A stretch of 64,000 nucleotides of DNA from Agapanthus africanus. Its lineage: Eukaryota; Streptophyta; Magnoliopsida; Asparagales; Amaryllidaceae. Shown one piece after another: positions 56,701 to 64,000 of this stretch. A program made the position numbers and the translations under genes. The stretch is from assembly GCA_030015575.1 (NCBI GenBank), contig JASDDO010000001.1, forward strand, positions 513,293,772 to 513,357,771, in the 5' to 3' direction. The notes below the pieces were generated by a model. It ran no database searches. It was not told the DNA's origin and saw only the letters and a list, made by a program, of their open reading frames with translations. Position 1 is the stretch's first letter, and the number at the start of each line of letters is the position of its first letter.

Positions 56701-57987
56701 ATTGACCCGACATGGTACCGTATACTGCTTGATTTGACCTGATGTACCATGACCTGACCCGCTACCTGATCTTGTGTCTAATGCCAACAAACCTGACATG
56801 TAGTCCTCACGGACCGTTCCTATTGTCTATCCAGACAAACCTGCTTACCTGATCCTGTGTTGGCATTAGTTCTCGATTACTGAATACCTGACTTGCCTTA
56901 CACTTACAACTTGGGGGTATAGGGAAATCAATGATGAAACCTGACTTGTAACTCGACAGTTCGATACCTGTTCTGATCAGTTTTAGAGGCTGGGCCAGCC
57001 TTGGGATGATGCTGCTGACATCATTCATCTATACATATTCCTGTTTTAGTGCTTAGCGGCATGTCTCGGTTTCAGCCCGAGAATCTGGACCGTGGTCCCG
57101 GGTATGCACGGGATACTATTGAGTTACATCGATGATTTATCAAATTGATTTCGAAGATTTGAGAGTAGAAAACCCAATATAACAGTTTAGTTTACTCACT
57201 GCACAATACCCTTCACTGCCCTGATTTATATTACTGTTACACCTGCTTTTCATTCATGATTATATTTGCATTGCATGTTACCCTGTTTATATTTTATTGC
57301 TTGATGTTATGACGCGCTGACGTCTGGGTTTTGCATGGCCCAGATCCTTTACCTTTGTTGCAGACTGATCAGGAGTATTGCCGCTGTTAGACCGAGTGGT
57401 GAAGATCCTGTTGGTATGCAGTTTTACCTTCCAGGTGTTTCATTTATTGTATCTTTTGCTTCCGCATATTATCATTTGTCGACTCATTTATTCTGGCTCA
57501 TGGACATGTACTAGATAGTTTAGTTTACTTTCTTGTTCTTGATATCTCTACAGCCGTAATGTGACTATGGAAGGATTTTTCCTATCTACAGGTAGCATGG
57601 TTGGCTATGTCACGTGCCCAACTTAGCGTACTCTGGGAAGCGGGGCGTGACACAATCCGTATACACTAGTATACTCTTGGAGTATCGATGCCCAGTCTCG
57701 AAACTCCCACAACTAGGGACACTTTAAGGATGTGCTTAGAGACTACTCAACTCCCATGTATATGATTGCCATCATACTGCTGGTAGTCAAGAAAAAATCC
57801 TATGGGCTCTATCAATATGTAATAGTAATCTCTAATGTCACTTAAAGCATGTACAGATGATAAAGACAAACCAGATAGCATACTATCATCTCGAGTAAAA
57901 CTGTTCTACTGGTATAGGTCATCCCTCAATCATTGCAATCATATTCCTGCGATCCAATAATTGACTTGAGGGCACTATAGCCAACAA
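53731..57987 (-). mobile_element. Copia D: truncated Angela-type 3' LTR (minus strand) holding a Tekay-type solo LTR
   Basis: In element sense it starts TGTTGGCTATAGTGCCCTC at 57987, next to a polypurine tract at 57988-57998. It aligns with the solo LTR at 8429-10540 over 57658-57987 (compare 10205-10540) and 53731-54413 (compare 9533-10204). The two segments are adjacent once the Tekay-type insert is removed. The distal ~1.1 kb of the LTR is missing, as the match stops abruptly at 53731 against unrelated Tat-tail sequence. Confidence 0.82.
54409..57657 (+). mobile_element. Tekay/Del-like solo LTR, 3,239 bp, TSD CAATC
   Basis: The LTR at 54414-57652 starts TGTAACACCCGAG and ends GGGGCGTGACA. 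It is flanked by CAATC at 54409-54413 and 57653-57657. TGTnACACCC...GTGACA ends and LTRs above 3 kb are typical of Tekay/Del chromoviruses. I see no internal duplication, no primer site and no pol sequence, so a solo LTR is the best reading; orientation is inferred from the TGTAACACCC end. A CT-rich tract (55085-55990) contains open frames that look like low-complexity artefacts. A non-coding composite element of unknown type is the alternative. Confidence 0.75.
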
Positions 57988-58338
57988 TCTCCCACTTGAA
58001 CTAAAGGCTAATTATTGCGGTGTCGCATACTCACAGCCCGTGTGATACCGAACACCCAACTTCTCTACTAATCAGTTTCACAAAGCTCATTTGTAAAACT
58101 ATTATGTTCGAGAAACAGCCTCAGTGAGTGGATCCGCTCCAATGTTTCTTTCTATATCTCTCTTTATATCAAGTTCGCGGAGAAAGCCATCTCCCGAAAT
58201 GAGCAATACCTGTCTTAGAATATGTCTGGGTATCTGACGGGACCCAGTTCACAAATGAACTCCAAATCCAGCAAACTTTTTAAACTGTATCGTCTACTGA
58301 ATTTAATTATTATCCTGCGCCATGCCTTCCTCAGCATC
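57988..58338 (-). pseudogene. Copia D polypurine tract and last part of pol
   Basis: On the minus strand AAGTGGGAGAT abuts the LTR at 57988-57998. Further upstream in element sense, near 58130-58150, the translation contains a segment like NIGADPLTEA, matching the conserved copia RNase H ending ADPFTKAL of copia A. The rest is full of stops and frameshifts. The remnant is cut on the right by the copia C LTR at 58339. Confidence 0.6.
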
Positions 58339-60543
58339 TGTTAGTTATATGTATGCCCTAGAGGCCATTACTGTATATAGGATGTATATTGTAGTGGATG
58401 CTTTGACATATATAGGGAGGACTTTCTTGCTCGACATGATAGTATGCTATCTGGTTACTCTTTACCTTAACGTGTACATTGATTGTCTCTCTATTACATG
58501 TTGGTAAAGCCCTTAGGATGTGTACTTGACTACCTGGACTATGATGCGGATCATACTAGTGGGGACATGGTAATCCATAAGTACATCCTTCAAGGTCCCT
58601 AGTCGTGGGTATATCGAGACGGGGCATCGATATACCAGAGTAGACTAGCGTATACCTTCTCGACCCATACAGATGGGCGATGGATGATCCCATATCCATT
58701 GGTGTTTGACATCAGAGATGATATATGGGTGCTCAGTGGAGACTGGGTACACTGGACGGACTCGCCGAGAACTCCCAGATGGTATTATACCTCACGTCAG
58801 ATGGCAGTTCTATGGTGACACTGGTACAGATTAGTCTGTAGACCCGAGATCGTCATAGAGTCTTGTGTGATTCCCACTGTGCTTTGATTTCCACCTTACC
58901 ACTTCCAAGAGGGCGTGCAAAATGGTGGTTTTTGGGTACAGTCCCGAATCACATGGAGGCAATGAGCGATAGGAGGGGATTCGTCTCTCCCGGTATAGGG
59001 AGTTGATGTTGCGCTGTGTTCGATTGGCTATAACCGGAAATCCCTGGCCAGGGTTGCTGAGATTTACTGGTAAGTGTTACCAGTAGTTTCTCGAACTGTT
59101 ATAGACCTCATATCGACATAACTTATTGAGCTATTGGGGTCTGACGTTTACCACCCCTAGGCGAGATATGCAACATATCAGACGAACAGACCGGACTGTA
59201 CGGTAAGTGTTACTGGTTGGATTCACAAGAGTGTGAGCGGGCTTGCTCGTCGATCTTCTGATCGCTCAATTCCCTGGTGGCCGTTACGTTTAGCAGACTG
59301 CTTGCGGCTTGTGGGTGCTTGATATGATCATCACCTGCTGCCGGCGTATTGACGAGTCTTTAAGTCCTACACAGAGGTTTCCTGGCTCAAGCGAAACGAA
59401 ATAGGAGTTCATATGAGATATGTGCGAGATCGAGAATAATGTGTGTATGTGATACCGTATTTGATTCTCGCGATGAATGTTTCGACTGGTTGTATGCAAT
59501 ATAACCTAGTTATCGAATTGAGGATTGATTCGATAAGTCGATACATTGGATACTAGTCGGTTATGTGCGACATGACCGGATCATTGAATCAAGTGTTGAT
59601 TTAATGATTTAATGTATAATTATATATTTGATATATTACTTTGCATTAACTAGTATTGGTTCACTTTAAATGATTTTATCGCTTGCATTGCACAAGTTGT
59701 ATATGTGATATACTTTTGTGCACTTGTTTGTATCATGTTTGATGATACATGCAAACTTGGATTTGTGTAAAGACTTAAGCCATGTTTAGTGAATGATTAG
59801 GGTTTCATTTCACTTATTTATTTATCTATTCATTTTTGAGAAAAAGAGAAATGAAAACATAATGGTTGCTTTCTACATGAAGCTTCTTGAAGCTTCATGC
59901 AAGTTTGACCCAAGTGGCCATTTTGTCTTCATCTCCAAAACCCTAACCATTCATCTAACCTTAGTTAACTCTCTACACTTGACCATGGTTTGAATATGAT
60001 AAGTGTTCATTTTTATTTTCTTTTTAAAAAGACTTATCATATTATCATCTTCTTCTTCTTCTTTAAGATGAAGAAGCTTGCTACCAACAATGGCAACTTG
60101 AGAAAAAGAGTGAGAAATCCAATTCTAAAGTGAACCCACCTCCTATTTCTTCATCCTCTACCTCTTGCCAAGTAGTATTGGGTGTTTTCTTCATAAGTTT
60201 CATGACTTGGTGAAGTGAGAGCTTGATCTTGTGATGCCTCGACGTAGATCATCTTCGGCATCGAAGTCGATGACCTAGCCCGCCCATTTCTCCGATGAAG
60301 CCGATGCTTGAGTCCGGGATCCGATATGGAAAGTGAGGGAACTTCATCACGGAGCTATGGAGGTGGAGGACCGGATCTACAAAGGTTGTATTTCCGTTCA
60401 CTTAGTTAAGTTGTTAACTAGTTACATTTTTCGCCTAAACTCTAGTCAACGATCCGTATTAGGGTTTCTCGGCACTTGTAAAATTTGAAATTGGCATGGT
60501 TGATGCCTTGTGAGACCTCATTAGCGTGCCTAGGAACCCTACA
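58339..60543 (+). repeat. Copia C 5' LTR
   Basis: 2,205 bp, starting TGTTAGTTATATGTATGCCCTAGAGG and ending GAACCCTACA. It shares the CCCTAGAGGCCATTACTG, GGATTCGTCTCTCCCGG and CAGACCGGACTGTACGG blocks with copia A. It has no W-box cluster. Confidence 0.88.
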
Positions 60544-60544
60544 G

Positions 60545-60557
60545 TGGTATCAGAACC
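60545..60557 (+). other. Copia C primer binding site (initiator tRNA-Met)
   Basis: TGGTATCAGAACC, one base after the LTR end; it differs from the copia A site by one base (GAAC for GAGC). Confidence 0.85.
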
Positions 60558-63500
60558 TAGCTAGAGCCTTAGGCGAAGTGGAGACGACGTTTGAAACCCG
60601 ATCGAACCGAAACCCTAAAAACCAAAATGCTCTCTGGACTTTTTTTCAAAAACTGGGTTTTTTCCAGATTAAAAATTCTTAAAAAATTCAGCAGGAAATT
60701 ATAAGAATTACGGTGCAAAATTTTCCAAATGTTACGTCCAAAGTGCGGCGGAATCGCGGTAGAAGCTTGGCTTCTGCGGCGGTTCCACGGCCATATGATG
60801 ACGTCACCCTTTCTATTTTGCACAGTAATTTATTTCAGAAGGTGCTGGGTTTTCTGGGATTGTTTAATCTGAACTCAAGAGTTGAGTTTTCTGGGGTGTT
60901 TTGGAACTTTGTTGATTCGATCGGATTATCAAACTTTGTCTATATGTTTTTCCGGGTAATTTTAGAATATGTTAAAATGTTCGACCGGATATAAATACCC
61001 AATTTTTCCCCTGCCGGAAAATTTCAAAGAGTTGGATTTTTACGAGGTTTAAAGACGTTCTAAGTAGTGCAAGTAACGCGATGGTCCCTTTAGAAGACAA
61101 CAAACCTTAACTCGATTATGTGACCGTCTTGAACTGCCCTTTGAACCTTCGGGTTTGGGGCAGTACGGCGTGCCACATGTGAGGCGTTGGCTTGACCCTT
61201 CTACGGCTGGACTGTTGGTACTGAGGCACGAAGTGAATGTTTTTTAAACTTATTTCAAGAGTTGAGCTGTTTCGGGAAAACTTGGGTGTTTGAATGTTCG
61301 ATCGGAAAGTTTAACATTTTCTATTTATCCGGAAAGGCATACAACATTTGGAATTCACAAGTAGTTATGAGATAACTGATTGAATGTTATAAATCTAGTG
61401 GTTTAGTCTCACTTGATTGGTTGCCATGGAATTTTGATGTGATCAAAAATCCGTCGCAATCACGTAGCGTACGCGGATACTCGCCGGGTAAACTTAATAG
61501 ACAGCCTCGCCCCATAGCCCCGACCAAGTGACTATAGGAGAACCCCTTCGCCGAAAGCATCCGTTCGGGTGCTCGCGGCAGCGGTGTTCCGCCTTGGTGC
61601 ACTTCGTCGACGGCGTCGGGGGTGCAGCTGCCTATTAAAGTTTGCGACGAGCATTCGATCAGGATGTTGGGAATCTTGTTGAATTGCCCGACTTGATATT
61701 GAAAAAAGAGTTTTCGATAATGAGACTAAAATACGGGGTTTATAATTGTTAGGCATGCGATATCTAAGTATTTCATTTGATTAGGCATGCGATGTCTAAA
61801 GAGGTTGCGGATTCCAACTGTTGTAGTTTTACACTTTCTTTTCTGTGACCGTAAGTGTAGTATGTAGTGGTATTGCCGATTGTCGTTGCTATACGTCGAC
61901 GACAATCGGTGTATGCATACTTACTTACGTTGATGACATGTGATGTTATGTGTTGCTGGATATGTTATATTGGATCGTCGTGTTCGAATAGCCGGGGGTT
62001 TTTATGTGAGATGAGTGTTTTTCATTTTCATTCATGTAAAAACTTGTATGTAATATTCTTTTATTGGGGCACTTCCAGGTTGCGGAAGCTGTCACCCTTT
62101 GTATATTATTTACTTTTCCGCACTAGGATAGACCCAAGGAGGGGAGCACAAGTAACCGGGTTCTAGGGTTCAGTGGGAGACCATCTCGAGGAGTCGAGTC
62201 CGGGTCTCCTAACTCTAGAATTGGTAGGGTTGCTTGCCGCTCTCGTAGGGGTCTAGGGGTGTGGGTTTAGCTATTCATCACGACCGTGGAATCCGTGTTT
62301 TATACTGGCTCGTATTGAAAACACGGACGTCCTAGTATATCCAATATTTCATATGATTCTTCTGCTGCGATATCTGTGATGTGATCATGTGATGTTCTGT
62401 GATAAATACTCTATATAGTATATATGATATATTATATAGACGTTACTTATGTTTTACACCCGCGCTAGCCCTGCCCCGCTCTGCCGTTAGTTACCTAACC
62501 TAACGGTGCACGAGAGGACATCGAGGCGATTGCGGATGGCATAAGTGTACGTCATATTTATCTGTGATGTTTAGGTACTTAATTGATGGGACTTCATTAA
62601 TGTGATTAATGAAATAAAAGAAACCTAAGATGTTGTAGAATCGAATTTCAAAAATAAAACAGGTAGCTACAGTTCTTGCTTTGCACAGCGGTATATGTGA
62701 TATATACTGCACCTTATTCGATGAGGAAAGGACCGAGATCCCTTCACCGGGAGTGACTCCTTTAGCAATAACTGGCAGATGCTACACACTCGGTTTGTCT
62801 TTTGATAGCTTCTATAGTTTCTGCTTTGCACAGTGATATATATGATATATCCCACACCTCATTCGACGAGGAAAGGGCCGACGATCCTTTCACCGGGAGT
62901 GAACCCTTTAGCAAAACTAGAAAGGCCTCAAAAGCACTCCATTTTAAAATCATTTGATTCTACAGCGATATCAAGTTCATTACGCAATAGGTTTTCAGAA
63001 AAACCTGTCGTAGCCCTCCGTCATTTCAGATAAGTTGTATATAGTATTCGTGCTACATTTGTTGGCTTTCGTCAAGGTGTAGTGTGCGGTAGCTATATAC
63101 TGCTTATCTGCTGCATATGATGCGATTGGATTAGGGTAGTCGTGCGGCTTTGTTGGCTTTCGTCAAGGGTCGTGCGGGTGGGTTTAATTCAATCAAGAAA
63201 TGACGAGTTGGACTTGACTAGTAGCCTATGGTTTGTTGGCTTTCGTCAAGGTCATAGGATGCTAGGGGCAAAATATTATCGGGAATTTCAAGTGTTGAAA
63301 TTTGCAATGAGATTGCATACCTTCTATGAGATAGTTGGATCCCGATACCTGCTGCGAGTAAGAGTTACTCCTGGGAGAGTTTTACACATTACAATTAGCC
63401 GATCAAGTAGGTGTCTAGAAAGGTGTCAACGAGGTTACGCCTCTGGAAAAATGAGGTTTACATTAATTAGGTTCGTGCGAAAGCACGGGGGACCTCCCTC

Positions 63501-63699
63501 AAAGTACCGACACTGGTCTGGCTGAAAGATTGGCGAACTTGTAGTGTGTAATTAATCTCGGCTAGTCTTTCCTTTTAGGGTTTGAAGGAAGATTTGATAA
63601 AAAGCAGTGGGAGCCATCCTGATTAGATAAAATAATAACCAATCTATTCTTGCAAGAGCATACGCTGAGTGTTTTCTTCTCTCTCTCTCCAGGTAGCGA
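60558..63699 (+). other. Copia C 5' leader, about 3.1 kb non-coding
   Basis: No conserved frame. In order it contains a GC-rich hairpin (60750-60786), GAATAGCCGGGGGTT at 61986 and CTAGGATAGACCCA at 62123 (both shared with copia A), the three-hairpin set (63053-63258) and the module shared with Athila leaders (63411-63498). Within that module CGTGC-GAAA-GCACG forms a perfect 5-bp stem (63474-63487). It ends in a long pyrimidine tract and CCAG before the gag position. A near-direct repeat (62665-62750 and 62805-62895) containing CCGGGAGTGA and TTTAGCAA is special to this copy. Confidence 0.7.
63053..63258 (+). other. Three tandem hairpins with TTGGC-TTTC-GTCAA core in copia C leader
   Basis: Cores begin at 63062, 63153 and 63236. 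Outer stems are CTACA/TGTAG (63053-63082), CGGC/GTCG with one wobble (63145-63172) and CCTATG/CATAGG (63225-63258). Spacing (91 and 83) mirrors copia A (92 and 85). Confidence 0.7.
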
Positions 63700-64000
63700 C
63701 CATATCACGCCTTAATCAAGATAATAATACGGATTATTGACCGAACCCGCTTGTTATACTGAGCTGGGGAACGTTGGTCCCGCTCTAACTTATAATTGTT
63801 GTAAGACAGAGCAGGATATTGGGGATTACCAGAATTCACGTGCCGCCCAAACGAAGTGAGTGCATGCTGATGCATCATCTTCGGGTGTGTTCATTACAAA
63901 GAACTGTTTCTCAGTATCCTCCGCATCCTGGGAATATGATACCGGATCAGGATCCCAGATATGTAATCTGTTACATAGGGCTACAAAAAGGTAGAAAAAC
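63700..64000 (+). pseudogene. Copia C gag remnant and start of protease
   Basis: The stretch after the leader (GCGACCATATCACG at about 63695) matches the start of copia A gag (GCGACCAATCGACATG), but with no ATG in that place. Then nearly all of gag, including the zinc knuckle, is missing: by 63870 the sequence already corresponds to copia A position 16110. At 63870-63993 the translation reads ASSSGVFITKNCFSVSSASW, YDTGSGSQIC and NLLHRATKR before a TAG. The protease DTG motif is therefore kept, but gag is deleted by roughly 0.75 kb. The rest lies beyond the window. Confidence 0.75.

Larger units (their letters stand above)
58339..64000 (+). mobile_element. Copia C: Angela-type element, left part, internally deleted; runs off the window
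   Basis: 5' LTR at 58339-60543, tRNA-Met primer site, a 3.1-kb leader and a short gag/protease remnant follow in copia order. The leader keeps all structural landmarks of copia A although the primary sequence differs considerably, so this is another subfamily. The left flanking five bases are GCATC (58334-58338); the right end is outside the window, so no TSD test is possible. Confidence 0.85.

Overview
The window is plant nuclear DNA made almost entirely of transposable elements. The evidence is plant-type LTR retrotransposons (Angela/BARE-like Ty1-copia, Athila-like and Tat-like Ty3, Tekay/Del-like LTRs), hAT transposase relics, and primer sites matching plant initiator tRNA-Met and tRNA-Asp. 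I see no convincing host gene and no CRISPR, rRNA or bacterial signal. The species cannot be named from this sequence.

Layout. 1-465: end of a diverged Athila-type LTR. 466-7176: AT-rich DNA with two decayed hAT transposases, a hAT terminus and a probable Tekay-type LTR end. 7177-7268: a tRNA-like pseudogene with a tandem duplication. 7309-51102: a broken Tat-lineage element that hosts everything nested between those points. Its gag is cut by an Angela-type solo LTR (8429-10540, TSD CTAGG) and, further on, by an Angela-type copia ('copia A', 11047-45346, near-TSD AAAAT/GAAAT). Copia A's integrase is cut by an Athila element 'G1' (17103-41094, TSD CTGAG). G1's gag/protease junction is cut by a second Athila element 'G2' (24012-35981, TSD GGACA). 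At each junction, removing the insert plus one TSD copy leaves the host reading frame continuous. The order of arrival is therefore Tat, then copia A (and the solo LTR, order between them unknown), then G1, then G2. 51103-53730: non-coding Tat tail made of several families of hairpin-forming tandem repeats. 53731-58338: remnant of a minus-strand Angela-type element ('copia D') whose LTR holds a 3.2-kb Tekay/Del-like solo LTR (TSD CAATC). 58339-64000: the left part of a third Angela-type element ('copia C') with most of gag deleted.

The most interesting signals are in non-coding RNA regions of these elements. (1) The Ty1 and Ty3 elements share two leader modules in the same order between primer site and gag: a GC-rich hairpin, and a ~90-nt block ending in a GCGAAAGC hairpin. 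(2) The Angela leaders carry three evenly spaced hairpins whose outer stems differ in sequence between copia A and copia C but still pair. (3) The Tat tail holds successive arrays of hairpins with compensatory stem changes, including a duplicated module of five hairpins plus a closing hairpin. (4) Copia A LTRs carry a dense cluster of TTGAC (W-box) motifs. All statements come from reading the sequence by eye; no alignment, folding or database search was run.
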